NCBI GenBank assembly: GCA_050084985.1
Contig: JBITNC010000001.1
Coordinates: forward strand, 193,750,001 to 193,814,000
Reading direction: 5' to 3'
Length of the DNA stretch: 64,000 nucleotides
DNA from: Nageia nagi
Taxonomy: Eukaryota > Pinophyta
Positions 47,000 to 59,559 of the stretch are shown here, piece after piece (position 1 is the stretch's first letter; each line of letters opens with the position of its first letter). The notes below the pieces were generated by a model. That model made no database searches. It was not told the origin of the DNA and worked only from the letters and a program-made list of their open reading frames with translations. Both the position numbers and the translations under genes were made by a program.

Positions 47000-48165
47000 T
47001 AATGATGTAAGGCTCACTCCAAAGAGAGTCAAATTTTTGGTGTCTTTTGAGTTTTGCTCTTTACTCATCCCATTTGAGGATAATATCACCTGGTTCAAAC
47101 TTTACCTAGGAAGACTTTTTTTATCAAACCACCTCTTGATGATGTGTTGGTGATGCTAGAATGAATCATATGATTTGTTTTGATCTTCCTCCAATTTTAG
47201 GAGCTAATTATATCTGGACTATAATGGCTCAAATTCATGGTCTTCCATTTCTTGCAAGATTTTTAAAGCTAGTAACTCTATGTGTACTAGCAACACTAGT
47301 CTTTTACAATATACTAGTGCATATGGGGATGTATTTATTACTAATTCTATCAACCCATAATGCATAGTCTAACTTTGTATGCCACCATCTGGGATTCCCT
47401 TCAATTGTTCTCTTGATGAGCTAGGTTAGATTTTTGTTAGTTGATTTAGCTAGCCCATTACCTTGTGGGTAATAGTTTGAAGAGAATAAATAATAGATTC
47501 CATACTGAGCTATAAAGCTTGATAGATTGCCTCCAATAAATACCAAATTATTTTTTGACACTATAGTATGTGGGATTTCAAAGAAAGCGATTATTTTTTT
47601 AATCATTTCTATCACTACTTCTTGATCTACAATTTTGCATGACATAACCTCTGACCATCTAGTGAAGTAATCTATTATAGTCAAAATAAACTTATGGCCT
47701 ATTGAAAAATTTAGGTTTATGACACCAATAAATTCCATACCCCACTATTGAAAAGGCTCTCCAACTACCATAGGTTTGAGAGGCATGGTAGCTTGTCGTT
47801 TCTTTCCTACAAATCTATTGCACTTATCACATCCTCATGCAATCTTGAATGAATCTTGAAATATATTGGGCCAATAATATCTAGCTTGTAATACCTTTAC
47901 TATTATAGTTGGTCCATTATAATGCCTATCAAAGAATTTGTAATGAAATTTATGCAATATTCTATAGGATTCATCTTGAGTCACACATCTAAGAAGGGTT
48001 TGATCAAAACTTTTCTATACAAGTGATCATTTATCATGATGAATTTAAGTGCATGCAACTTGAATCTCCTTTTTTGGAATCTATCTAGAATTTTAGGGTA
48101 CTTAATCACTTGAAAATAAAATATGATTTGCTTAATCCAATCACTTTTTTGATTAAGTTGCTGCT
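47000..48165 (-). pseudogene. gypsy integrase of 14-kb element
   Basis: Minus strand: pre-integrase helix ending LHALKFIMINDHLYRKVL (47981-48202), zinc-binding relic HKFHYKFFDRHYNG ... CDKCNRFVGKKRQ, core MEFIGVINLNFSIGHKFIL, DYFTRWSEVM, IAQYGIYYLFSSNYYPQGNG (47421-47738). The second catalytic Asp is replaced (VSKNNLVF instead of VSDNG) and the Glu position reads Lys (LAKSTNK). C-terminal RWWHTKLDYALWVDR follows. Non-functional. Confidence 0.85.
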
Positions 48166-48860
48166 CATCCTCCATAAGAGTAATCATAGATTGAAATGCC
48201 AAATTTCATGTATTTTTCAAAGACTAATCTTAGATGTTCCAAGTGATCACTTCTACTTCTAGAGAAGATAGTGATATCATCTAGATAGATCAATATAATT
48301 TTATTTATTAGCTCTCCAAATGCATGATCCATGGCTCTTTGAAAAGTATCTCTTGCATTAGAAATACCAAATGGCATCTTTTAAAAATCAAATGTCCCCT
48401 ATTTGGTTGTAAATGTTATTTTAAACTGATCTTCTTCCTTCACCAAAATCTAGTTAAATCTTGAATAACCATCTATCATTGAAAACTAGCAAGTTCAAAC
48501 TACTATATGCAGGATCTGCTCCATAGGAGGGAGAGGATAATTATCTTTCAGGAAAACTTTATTCAAATTTTTGAAATCAACATAGAGTCTAATTTCTCCA
48601 CTTTTCTTTCTCATAGGAACTAAATTTGCAACCTAAGAAGAATGCTTGATGGGATAAATAATTTTTGAATCAAGGAACTTGATTAACTCCTATTTCATAG
48701 CTTCTTCTATTTTTGGATTTACAAGACTCTATTTTTGCCTATATGGTTTAGCTTCTGGATCAAACTCAGTCATGTGTTGGATGACATCTTTATCATATGT
48801 CTTAAGATCATCATAAGTCTAGGTAATTACTTGGGAAAACTCATGATAAATCTAAGACAT
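48166..48860 (-). pseudogene. gypsy reverse transcriptase of 14-kb element
   Basis: Minus strand: YPIKHSS.VANLVPMRKKSG, LYVDFKNLNK, DNYPLPPMEQIL (partly in other frames), MPFGISNARDTFQRAMDHAF, catalytic IILIYLDDITIFSRS (in 48165-48377) and LEHLRLVFEKYMKFGISI. After this the thumb and the usual RNase H are absent; the sequence jumps into the pre-integrase segment, so a deletion is likely. Confidence 0.88.
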
Positions 48861-49190
48861 AGCAACCTTTTCTATAGCAAAACACTTTGAACCAACTTTT
48901 ATGTACTTATCAAGATCTACCTCTAGCTCAACATAATTCTCCTTCAATATGACTGAATACTTAGCCTTTAGGATATATTTTGAATCAAATAGTATTTCAA
49001 AAGAGAGCAATCCTTTTGGTATTATATTGTTTTTAAGTTGAATAACATTTGATTCTTGGAAACAATTAGGCATTTCCTAAGTACCAAAAGTGTGAGCCAT
49101 TACTTCATCTATAAGGAAGTTGATAATATGCTCATCAAAGTCAAATACCTATTAGAAGTTTGCAACATTAGGTACTAAAGGCCTACATTA
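48861..49190 (-). pseudogene. linker between RNase H-like and RT domains of 14-kb element
   Basis: Open piece 48852-49073 codes ESNVIQLKNNIIPKGLLSFE, ILFDSKYILKAKY, and LEVDLDKYIKVGSKCFAIEK. No catalytic motif. Plant gypsy polyproteins that have RNase H before RT carry a similar 'VQLKNNxIPKGLxxLExLFD' linker (from memory, not searched). Confidence 0.6.
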
Positions 49191-49862
49191 AACTTTGACT
49201 CCAAAAGCTCCTCTTTTATGATGAGTAGGGTTATAATGTGCTTCTCTTCTAGTAAGTGCATTAGCTACTTGGTTATGCCTTCTAAGGATAGATACAAAAT
49301 TAATAGCCAAAAATAACTCCAATAAATCCCAAACTCTATTCTTGTAGTTCTTTAGATAATGGTGCTTTGCACTAATCTAATTTTTAACTTGCTTGATGAC
49401 CAATTCAAAATCACCATGGACAATCAAGTATCTAATACCTATACTAATTGCTTAAGATAACCCTAAATAAATGGCTTCATATTTAGTAGCATTATTTGTA
49501 TAGGTCCATGTGAATCAAAAGGAGAATATTTTGGTATCCCTCTTAGGAGATTTGAAGACTACTCTAGCTCCACATCCATGTCCACATCAAGAACCATCAA
49601 AATACATCATCCATACCTCATGTTCTTTATCATCAATAACTAAAATTGGTTGAACTTTCTCATATATATAATAATTACCCATACCAACATATATAACTTG
49701 ATAATTTAGATCATTTGCTAATAGAACTTTGATTGTTAGGAGTGATTCCCTTAGTGTGTCACTTTCAAATATCTCCATTGGTAATGGATCATTTATACAA
49801 TTTACTTCATTTATCCTCTTGAGATGAACAATTTTAATGCCTTCATTCAAAATTTTCACCTA
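49190..49862 (-). pseudogene. RNase H-like domain located upstream of RT
   Basis: Minus strand: EHEVWMMYFDGS (first catalytic Asp), then GCGARVVFKSP, TNNATKYEAIYLGLS (second acidic position, E retained), LIVHGDFELVIKQVKN (third Asp), and FVSILRRHNQVANALTRREA (His and the last-acidic position, here N). All five landmarks of a plant retroelement RNase H are in order, and it lies 5' of the RT. The second landmark block is broken by a stop and a shift. Confidence 0.8.
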
Positions 49863-50072
49863 TTTGTTTTGGAAATGAGGCAAAAGATGACTATAGTATA
49901 AGGCTAAGTACCCTTCCAATTTAGCAATAAATTCTCTAGAAAGATAAATTCTAAATATAGGTTAAAGATCAACTACAATAATGTATTGGAAAACATGAAT
50001 ATCAAAGAAGGCATTCAAGGTTATTTAAACACCTTTAACACTACCAACAACATCTACTGAGGAATAATGTAA

Positions 50073-50264
50073 CTATATGACACTATCAATATATTTTTTA
50101 ATGTACAATTTCATTTCATCTACAATAGCTTTAGGGATAATGGTTAAAGTAGCTCTAGTATCAATCATACAATTGTTTACTACCCAACCTTCTAATCTCA
50201 AGGATAAATAGAAAGGTGGGGGTCTTGTTACACCTATTAGAGCTGGAGGGACAACTTCAAACAT
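50073..50264 (-). pseudogene. gypsy aspartic protease of 14-kb element
   Basis: 63-codon open piece with YLSLRLEGWVVNNCMIDTRA then TLTIIPKAIVDEM. The active-site triad D-[ST]-G-A is D-T-R-A here. Confidence 0.72.
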
Positions 50265-50301
50265 AGCATAGACAAGATTTTCTTTATTTATCCTATTTTT
50301 A

Positions 50302-52280
50302 CTATTTCTTAGCTTTAAAATCTTCTTGTAGAAGATATAATTTACTTAGTATCTTTAATGCATCAAACATTGTCATCCTAGAAGGAGTTTTTTTCAATTT
50401 TTCCATAATATTATATAGAGCATATGGGATGGACTTACTTGATTCTACTTGCTGATGTGTTCTAAAATGTTGAGTAGCCTTTTCTTTATGATAATTAGTG
50501 ATGAAATGATATCTCAATGTACCAGGTCTTTCTTTCTTTGGGACTTCTTTTCTTGTTGTAGCGAGGTTTGTTTCACCTAAGGCACTAGTACCCAGTTTGA
50601 TGAAATAGAACCTAAACTTGATAGAATAGTACCCAAATTAAATGGGACTTGATGATGTTGGTTATAAGGTTGAGCTAAGGGAGTCTTAGCTTTCTTAGTT
50701 TCAAGTTGGGCTTGGGCAAGAGATCGATACTATTGAGTGGCTTGAGGCTACTATGAGGTTGCTAAAGAAGTTTCTTTAGTTTGAACATAATTTGCTTATT
50801 CTCCAACATATCTCAAAACCTAAAAATTGACCATTATGAGGTTAATAGTAGGATATAAATTAGGCTCTACCATCTAGTCAGAATGTAACCCTAAATATTG
50901 ATTTTGATATACTACACATGAATCAAGAAAATTAGGATCTGAATATGGTGGACACCATTTTGTAATGCCCAAAGTAGCACTATCTATAGAATTAGTCATA
51001 ATAGCATTCTCAATTATTTTAGAAGGATTAGATTATTCTTACTAATTGAACTTGAGATAGAATCTTTGTTGATATTGATTATCATATCTTCTATAATTAA
51101 AACCATGATTCTACCTTTCATACAGAGTGAGCTTATTGGTTAGATTTTTGATAGTTATCTCCAACTACCTTATTCTTTCCTCTTTTTAAGATTTAGGTTC
51201 ACTACCAGCACTTGTGGATGTAAAAGTAGGTAATGTTGGTAGCTAATTTTGAATGTAGGTTTGGGAGGAGGTAGTAAGGCTAGAACTCCAAGGTGACCTA
51301 TTTGTGGAGTCTACTTTGGAGGTGAACTTGGAAATACAAGCATGATTATTCTAGGCTGCATTTCACCAAAGGACACCAAGGTATGTTTTGTAGTCTTTGC
51401 TATCTTGTAAACATATAGGAATGTATCTCCTAACATAAAAATAAGCATATTAAGGTTAGAAAGAAAATCTTTTTAGTAATATACCAGAGCTTGAGCATTT
51501 GTTGGTCTAATCCTTGATGGTATGGATTTCCATGTTCTCTCAAATTTCATATTAAAATTATTAATAGATTCATGCAGATGTCTTTTGATACATGCTATGA
51601 GGCTAAAGAACATGCTATCATCACCATATATATAAAATATTTTAATCATGGCATGACATAACTCTCCCCATGAATTTATAGATTAGACGATGAGAGTTTT
51701 GAACCATTTCGCTACTTTGCCTTCAAAAGAGTGTGATAGTAACCTTGTCATCATAGTTTCATTAATAATATCAAAGCTTGAAGCTAATAATGATATATCT
51801 TGATAGTGCTCATATTTCATATTTTTAGAGCCATCATACTTAAGCAAAACTTTAAAAGCTACTTAAGGTATAGGTGGTGAATTAGCAACTACAACCAAAG
51901 GATGGCTATTATTCTAGGTAAGAAAATCTACTGGTTGAGCCATACTTGGAGAATGTACAAGAGGCAAAGGATTTTTTGAGAATGAGTCAAATATAATTAA
52001 TAAAGGGGTATCCCTTAAAAGGATCAAAGGAGACACAACCTAATATATCTTTCATCTAGTCCCTCTATAAGGAAGTGATAGCTCTTGAAATCTAGGCTAT
52101 CTAAGGGAATTTTTAACATTACTTCTAGTTAGTCTACATTTTGGAGGTGCTAAGGTTCAAAAACATTTGATTGGTTGATATCAGAGTCATCAATAAGGTT
52201 ACAAAGACCTTATAATATTGAAGGATAAATTTGATAACCCACCAGATGAGGCTATCAAGCCTAATAATGCTCGTTAAATA
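50302..52280 (-). pseudogene. gag of 14-kb gypsy element
   Basis: Retrotrans_gag core at about 51530-51790: MTRLLSHSFEGKVAKWFKTL, SINSWGELCHAMIKIFYIYG and KRHLHESINNFNMKFERTW. Downstream low-complexity and linker sequence leads to the open piece 50302-50517 (RYHFITNYHKEKATQHFRTH) before the protease. Stops are frequent and no clear zinc knuckle was found. Confidence 0.72.
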
Positions 52281-52295
52281 TGATATTTAACTCAT

Positions 52296-52313
52296 GTCCC
52301 ATCAAGTGTGCCA
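52296..52313 (-). other. primer-binding site of 14-kb gypsy element (degenerate)
   Basis: Minus strand TGGCACACTTGATGGGAC, 17 bases inside the 5' LTR. Several CA/TG pairs could be CpG-decay products of the TGGCGCC... site used by many plant gypsy elements (tRNA-Asp type), but that is inference. Confidence 0.5.
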
Positions 52314-52330
52314 AAAATGAAACTTTCTAC

Positions 52331-54340
52331 TATTGATCAATATAGCATAACCTCAAGGGTTTGGTATGGTCATGTTCTCCACTTTTCCCAATGGTAGGTT
52401 CCTTGAAAGATTAGAAGGTGGCGGGGATGTGCTTGTGTTGGTTTTTCACTCAATCTTCAATTTATAGGTTAGTTCCTATCTATATTTAAGGTCAAAAGTA
52501 ATAGGAAAGGAATAAAAAGATGGAGAGTTACAAGAAAAATATAAGCAAATAAATAACTAAAATAAGAAATTTATAACTTGGGCATTGCAGTAGTAAGGCA
52601 AAAATCCATAGCCAAGATTAATAATAGCAAACTATCTCGTACTTGGGGTCTTGCAATCATAATACATAGCCATAATTTGAAAAAAATGTTCCACACATAA
52701 CATTCACAAAATAAATAATAGCCACTTTGTTGTAGGAGGGCAAGGCATTGTCTATTTGCATTATCATATATGAATTTCTTTTATAGATTAGGGCAAATTT
52801 GCTAAAATGTCTAACCTTCTTAGTTTCTAAAAACTAGCTATTTATACAACTTCCCCCCCTTGGGTGGTTGGGTTCCATTAATATACATTACTAATAGCAT
52901 TGAATGAAATAACTAAAATAGCACTATTTACATAAATGTTACAAATGTTAGATTATACAAAGGATAAGTACTAATCAATATAACTATCTAAACTATCTAG
53001 GAATTTGCAACTTCTGGTTAGCCATGTCCATAGAGCTACAATCCTTTTGACATGTCATTGACTACTCCTTCCTTGGCCTTGTAGCTAATTGAATATAATA
53101 GTGTTGCTAATTAAAGGTAGCACTATAGTTAATTGAGAAGTTATTTTATTGCACATTGATTGGTACAATTTGGTTGTATGCTTTATTAACCACTATCTAC
53201 TTCTTTGTAATTTCTATGATCTCTGCTATGGATGTTAGTAATCAAAGTGATGATGGTTGATAGACATTATGTTCAATTGGTTTGAGAATAATTGCCACTA
53301 TTATGTGGAAATGATTTGGTGTCAACATATTAATAGGGCCCTAGGGGTCAAACACTTGACATGAAGTGGACTAAGGTGTTCTTTCTCATGCATTACTCTT
53401 TTACTTGCTTAGCAGGCTCTACATTCTTCTTCTAGGCTCTGTTGATGATCTAGTTCTTTCAATACCCTCTTATTTTCATCAAAAACTATGATGTTATCCT
53501 TCAAAATACTTGAGCTCTATTGATATTTTGATTCTATTGAGACCCATTAATTTTAGCCAAAAATCATGATGTCATCTCTTAGGATCGGTAGACTCTATCG
53601 AAATTTTGATTTCTTTGGGACCTATTAATTTTTAGAAAAAAATGTAATGTCACCTTCTAAAATCATTGAGCTCTATTGATGTTATTCAAAAAATTGCAAC
53701 CACCATTGCTTGCTTTGGGATCTACTAATTTTGATCGAAAACTATAACATCATCTCTCAAAATCATCAGGCTCTATTGATGTTCTTCAAAAGTTTGTAGT
53801 CACCATTACTTATTCTGGGACCTACTAATTTTTACCAAAATTTATGATGTCATCCTTCAAAATCCTCAGGCACTATTGATATTATTCAAAAGTGGAACTC
53901 TAAATGTGTAAAAGTTTTGGAAATTTGTGCTAACAATTCCTAGAGACTCTAAGGCAACAAATATGATTTTACATACATGACTTCTTGAGTATACTAGAGA
54001 AGATGACATGATTCTCGGGCACTCTCAACTCCCAATCACTAAAGAATAAAAGAATATAAAATTGACACAATTCTTATTGATATAACTCCCAGGTAACTTT
54101 ATTTACATAATCCCTAGATACCAAAAAAAATGACTCCCAACACCCTAAGGAAAAGAAATGAGAAGGGGGAGAGTTTCTAATGAAAGAATAAAAAATTTTA
54201 TAACTCATGAAGACTCTAAAATAATAATGTCCCCTAGGGTACTCTTATATACACAGCTGCTAGGTAGTAAAGAATGAAATAATGAAGAATAAAAAATAAT
54301 AGTGTTACTCAAATTTTGAGTGTTATTCTAGAGGAATACA
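52331..54340 (-). repeat. 5' LTR of 14-kb gypsy element
   Basis: Homologous to 40376-42382; its outer TG is mutated to TA (plus strand TATTGATCAATATAG). Followed by AGTTG at 54341-54345. Confidence 0.9.
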
Positions 54341-54345
54341 AGTTG

Positions 54346-54509
54346 TAATATAGAGGAGGAAGATTACTCCAAGGTGATATTAGGTGTAGAAGGATTCATC
54401 TCTTTTTAATTGGTACTATAGCCTACTTGGAGGCTCTTCCTACTTCTACATTTGTGATGTAAAACCATTTAAATGTATAACCTCATATCATTTTTTTGAG
54501 TTGCTTCAT
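54346..54509. other. short host sequence between gypsy and TIR elements
   Basis: The right side of the sequence split by the gypsy insertion. No gene visible. Confidence 0.4.
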
Positions 54510-55006
54510 GATAGGATTAGTGCAAGAAGTTGGGTCCACTTTATGGTCAAAAAGTGGAAGTCTTTCCCTGATTTTCAAGTATGGTCACATTAATCTCAAA
54601 ATTTGAAGCACTTATACATTGAATATTTAAAAGGGTCAAAAAGGTAAAAATGTAGTTCTTTGAGTCTATTTTTCAAATATATAATTTATTATAATATGTA
54701 GATGATAAAAATTAATTTTAATAGACATAAATAAAAACTAGTATTTAAAAAATAGTATTTTAGGACCATACCATGCATATGTCTGATACACATAATTCAA
54801 TCTAAATTAAAGTAATTTTTTAAATACTTTTGGAAAAAGATATCTAACACACTAAAACTTGTATTGGATATTTTTTCATAAATATTATTAATTTTTTATG
54901 GGTTGTAATTGTGATTTTGAAAAATGCTCATGTTTGGCATGCATAATTTGACCTAAGTTATCAATTTTCACTTTATGTGGACTCATCTTCTTGCACCCAC
55001 TCGATA
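54510..55006. repeat. 4-bp target duplication GATA bracketing TIR copy 2
   Basis: GATA at 54510-54513 and 55003-55006, directly outside the inverted repeats. Confidence 0.78.
54514..55002. mobile_element. non-autonomous TIR DNA transposon, copy 2 (489 bp)
   Basis: Starts GGATTAGTGCAAGAAGTTGG, ends ...TTCTTGCACCCACTC, the inverted counterpart. Its whole length aligns with the reverse complement of the right half of copy 1 (for example 'atctcaaaatttgaag', 'ttttggaaaaagatatctaa' versus 'ttttgggtaaagatacctaa', 'gcataatttgacctaa'), but it lacks the extra ~580 bp of copy 1. No coding capacity. Confidence 0.85.
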
Positions 55007-55718
55007 CTAATATCCTTCTTTATGTGTTACTTAATTTTATTTTTAAAAATTTTGCTTATTATGTAACAATATGTTGTTGTTATGCAATTTTTTTATTTAC
55101 TAACATTCTTTTGTTAATTATAAATTTTTGGTAAAAAATTGCTTAAAATATATCAGTAATGTGTTGTGGTATTTATCATGAAGTTTGTTACAGTTTAAAT
55201 TTGCAAATTTATTTTTATGTACACTAGAATATTTAGTGTAGAAATATTGAAAAAATTGCAATTTTTTTTATTTTACAACATATTTATAATTTGTACATAA
55301 CAAAATCATAATGTATTTTTTATTACACAAAATAGGGGAGGATGATTTATTTTTATAATATATGTATATTTTTTAAAAAACAAGGTATGTATTTTTTTAC
55401 ACTATGTATATATTATGCAATATATCTCTTTAAAACATATGTTAGTTATTAAAAAAATATTGTATATATTAAAAAAATATGTATGTTATTAAAAAATAAG
55501 GAAGTATTTAAAATTCATAGAATAACTTATGTATATCATCAAAAAATATAATAAAAAGGGTGCTCCCACCCCCCTACCCATCTTTGATGGCCCCCATGTG
55601 AACTACCGCTACCCCTGATAGGTTAGAAAGTGCTTTAATCTAACAGTTTTTAGGTTCCTTCTCCCCTCCATTCAAAGGGAACACATTCTATTTTTGGCCC
55701 ATATTTTTTGTTCCTACC
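55007..55718. other. AT-rich unassigned sequence
   Basis: Contains repeated 'atgtatgttattaaaaaa'-like strings and one C-rich patch near 55560-55620. No gene, RNA or terminal repeat recognised. Confidence 0.4.
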
Positions 55719-56593
55719 TATTATAACTAAAATAATAATTATTAGGGTTATTTTTAGAATATTAATTTAACCAATTTACCATAAAATAGCAAGAAATAGA
55801 TGACATGAAAGATGGCAATGACCTAATTGACCTTGATCTATCAAAATTGGATTTACAAAAGATACAAACATGTACTTTACCTATGATGAAAAACAAAGGT
55901 GAAATCCAATTGAAAGAGTAAAAATGATGAGCTTCTTCAAAATATGAATCCATGAATCCAACCTCAACCTAGCACCAGTGCTAGGAACCCAATGACATCA
56001 CCTAGTTATTGTTCCAAAATATCTTACCCTTTCACTCGATGTCATTGTACCACCTTCAATGTATGAAATCTTGCTTGCAAATGGATGAAAGATCATAGAA
56101 ATGTAAAGCTTAGAGTTTAACAAAATCAAGAAATGATAAGTGATGTTAAAAAACATCGATCAAGAATGATACAAGTATATTTTGACCTATCAAGGATTCA
56201 AGATTATGTCATGTCATGCCACATCTTTAATCATGCACAAGCCCTCCACATTTATAGGCAACAAGTCTAGTAATAAGACTCCTCATTAGGCTTATTATTA
56301 CATCAATCTGACCTATTACCATAAAACATATAGGTAGATGAGAGTGCACATGGAAAAGAGAATTTATTTAATAAATTAAATAAATTATTTTGAATACCTA
56401 AAAGGGTATTTTAATTAAATTAAAATTAGTTTTTAGGTTTCAATAGTGCCCTACTTTGAATATATTTTAATGCTTTTAGGACAAAATATAATCAAAGCAT
56501 AAATTCAAAGTATAACAAGAAAAGTAAGAAAGTACCTCTTGAAAAGTTGTCTCATGATGGCAGCTTTGGATTCCTTAGTTTTTTCTTATATTA
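55719..56593 (-). repeat. 3' LTR of second gypsy element
   Basis: 875 bp; matches 63582-64000 over the visible part ('atgacctaattgaccttga', 'aatccaacctcaacctagca', 'tgctaggaacccaatgacat'). Confidence 0.88.
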
Positions 56594-56606
56594 TGCCCCC
56601 TCTTTG
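56594..56606 (-). other. polypurine tract of second gypsy element
   Basis: Minus strand CAAAGAGGGGGCA directly abuts the inner edge of the 3' LTR. Confidence 0.8.
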
Positions 56607-57239
56607 ACTTGGTTGTGACATGATGAACCTATAATCATAGGATTAATCCAAGTCAAAGAAAAAGGAACCTGAAAAGATCTTAAACAAGAAACATTTTTAT
56701 GAAATATATCTCAAATATAAACTTTAAACATCATGATATGAAAAGTATGATAAGAAAGCAAACCTTTCCTTGGTAACTTACCCACCAAGAGTTATAAGGA
56801 TGAATAACCAATTTAAATTGATCATCTTGGTTTCTCAATCCACCATGTTGTCATGGTTTTTTGATATAGATGGCCCTTCCTTACAAAGGTACCAAATGGT
56901 GTCAAATGATAATAATGATTAACTTGGTTTCCCAAGCTACCATATTTCCATGGATTTAATGATAAGAGTGCCTCTTTCTTACAAAGGATGTTAATTATAT
57001 GAATAATGATATAAATAAAATGCCATATTGATGTGTTTTGATAAGCATTATTTTTGAAAAAAGCAATTATTATAAAAAGTAAAAGTAAATAAATGAAATT
57101 ACTTTTTCATAAATTTACTATTATTATGAAGAAATGATCAACTTTTGGATATTTTTTTATCATTTAAACTCAATAGTGTCACTAGGAATATAGCAGCATT
57201 GCTAGAATATGGCTTTATTTCCCTCAATTGTTAGTATGA

Positions 57240-58400
57240 AAAGATGGAGAAATGCATATTTTTACAAAAAATATCATATATAAAACTTTTTAAAATGCAT
57301 AATGTTAATTGAATTACATTCTTCTTTACCTTAAATTGTAGATAATTTATACACACCTTTTCCATAATTTGCAATGATAATGTAAGGATGTATCTAGTTA
57401 TGTTTGAACTTACCTTTCTTTTCATTTTCTAGAGATTTAGTGTTGATAAGGTTTTGTTTTTAGACTAGGTCACCAAATTTGAATTCTTTAGGCTTTATCT
57501 TTTTTCTATAGGCTTTTTTCGATTCAATAATAATAGACATGAAGGTGTTCAATATGATTAACCCATTTTTCCTCTAGTACCTCTAGTTGGACTAATCTAT
57601 CTTTCCTTCTATCCTCATTGAGAAGGAGGCAATATAGTGACACACAAAGGGATGGTATCAATAACTCAAGAGGAACTACAAATTCATAACCATATATTAA
57701 TGAGAAAGGAGTTGCCCCTATGGAAGTCCTTATAATGGTTTTATAGGACCATAAAGCATAAATAAGGTTTTCATATCAATATTTACTATGTTTTGTAATA
57801 GTTTTGGATAAGATACTTTTAATGACCTTGTTAGAAGCTTCAACTTGACCATTACCTAGGGGATAATATGGGGTAGATAATTTCCTTTCAATATGCTATT
57901 TAGCATAAAATTTCTTACCTTCATTACCTTTAAACTAAGTCCATTTTCCATAAAAAAATTAGAAGGCACACCATATCTTGAAATGATAAACTCAACAATC
58001 TTACCTTCTTTTGTAGATTTTACGAGTATAGCCTCCACCCATTTCATGAAGTATTTTGTTACTGTAATGATAAAATTATATCCATCTCTTGAAATAGGGT
58101 TAATTTTATGAATAAAATAAAATTCCCAAATAGAAAAAGGCCAAGGAGATATAATATAATGTAAAGTGTGAGAAGGAGAGGGTTGAAGATTAACATTCTT
58201 TTAACATTATTACATTTCTTAACATACAATTCATAATATTCAAGCATATTATGTGAATAACAACCTAGTTTAGGTAAATTTTTATAAACAAATTTAGCAC
58301 TAAAATTTCCATCACAATCACCATCATGAGCTTAATGAAGGGCTATATCTACTTCATGCCTCATTAAACATCTAATAATAGCACCATCAAAAGACCTTCC
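57240..58400 (-). pseudogene. gypsy integrase of second element
   Basis: Minus strand: HHCC-type relic (LHEAHDGDCDGNFSAKFV-like with a stop, then LEYYELYVKKCN), core KMVKWVEA-like MKWVEAILVKSTKEGKIVEF, IISRYGVPSNFFMENGLSLK (57856-58047; the DNG Asp is E-N here), HIERKLSTPYYPLGNGQVEA with its Glu retained, then TSIGATPFSLIYGYEFVVPL. Frames change several times. Confidence 0.85.
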
Positions 58401-58435
58401 ATACAAAAAATTTCCAATGATGGCAAACTTGGTAG

Positions 58436-59010
58436 CTATATTTTAATTCTAATTATATCATTATGATTAAATTCAATAGTAACAACACCATATTTAATAT
58501 AATTGAAAACATTTTGATACCATTCACACATATTGATATAAGCAGCTTCATAACAATAACCTTCAGAAAACTCTTTAACATGTTCATGAGAAATATGACC
58601 TATATTTTTTATTGTAAGAATATTTTCTTCATATTCTATGTTAATAGGAGCAAGGGAAGTGGAACTACCCATGGAATCAACATACATATTTTTATCTCTT
58701 GGAATGTTATCAATTTCATACTCACTAAAGTAGATGAGGATATTCTCCACCATTTCTTTATATGGTTGTAACATGGGGTCTTTGGTGTTGTAGATGTTGA
58801 AAACTTACTTGATAATGAGTTGAGAATCACCAATTATTTTGATCATTTTCATTTTCAAAAGTATTATAGCTTTCAAACCTAGGATAAGAGCCTCACATTC
58901 TACCATATTATTTATGCAATCAAAACTTAAATGATAAGACATAGGAATAAAATTAGCATGAGGGTTGATGAGGAAAATTCCTACCCTTGATCCATGAATA
59001 CACTTAGAAT
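58436..59010 (-). pseudogene. RNase H of second gypsy element
   Basis: Minus strand: NNMVECEALILGLKA, IKIIGDSQLII (catalytic Asp), then LQPYKEMVENILIYFSEYEI and DNIPRDKNMYVDSMGS (58436-58774). This matches the C-terminal RNase H of plant gypsy elements and lies after RT, unlike in the 14-kb element. Confidence 0.82.
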
Positions 59011-59559
59011 AATTGAAGAATAGGTTCTACTTTTTCTCTTTCCATAAAAACAACAAAAACTTGTAGGTACTTAGGCTTAGGAATGGAGTGATAGAGTAGG
59101 AGTGCAGCATCAGCCCTAGATTCAAGGTCATTTTTGCCATCCACTTCATCAAGAAACTCTTGTTACATGTTGGATACTTCATTTTATGGGTGATTTAAAA
59201 TAAAATATTTTATAGCTTACCCTTTTATCAATTTCTAAGTGATAAAGACCAAATTTAAATCTTGGAGAAATATTACCCATTTTATAGCCATTCCAGATAG
59301 GTAAGATTTGGACATGAGATATCTAAGACGATCAACCTGAGCTATGACATAAGTTATATTTTGAAGCATGTAATGTCTTAATTTTTTGGTTGACAATATT
59401 ATATCAAAGAACATATTTTAAATTGGAGTATACCTTGTCTCATAATCAATTAAAATCTTACTGATATAGTAGCTTGCTCTTTCCTTGTTATTATCATCCT
59501 TTTGAGCTAACATTGCCCCTTATGCACTTACTATTGCTAAAACATAAAGTAACAAACTC

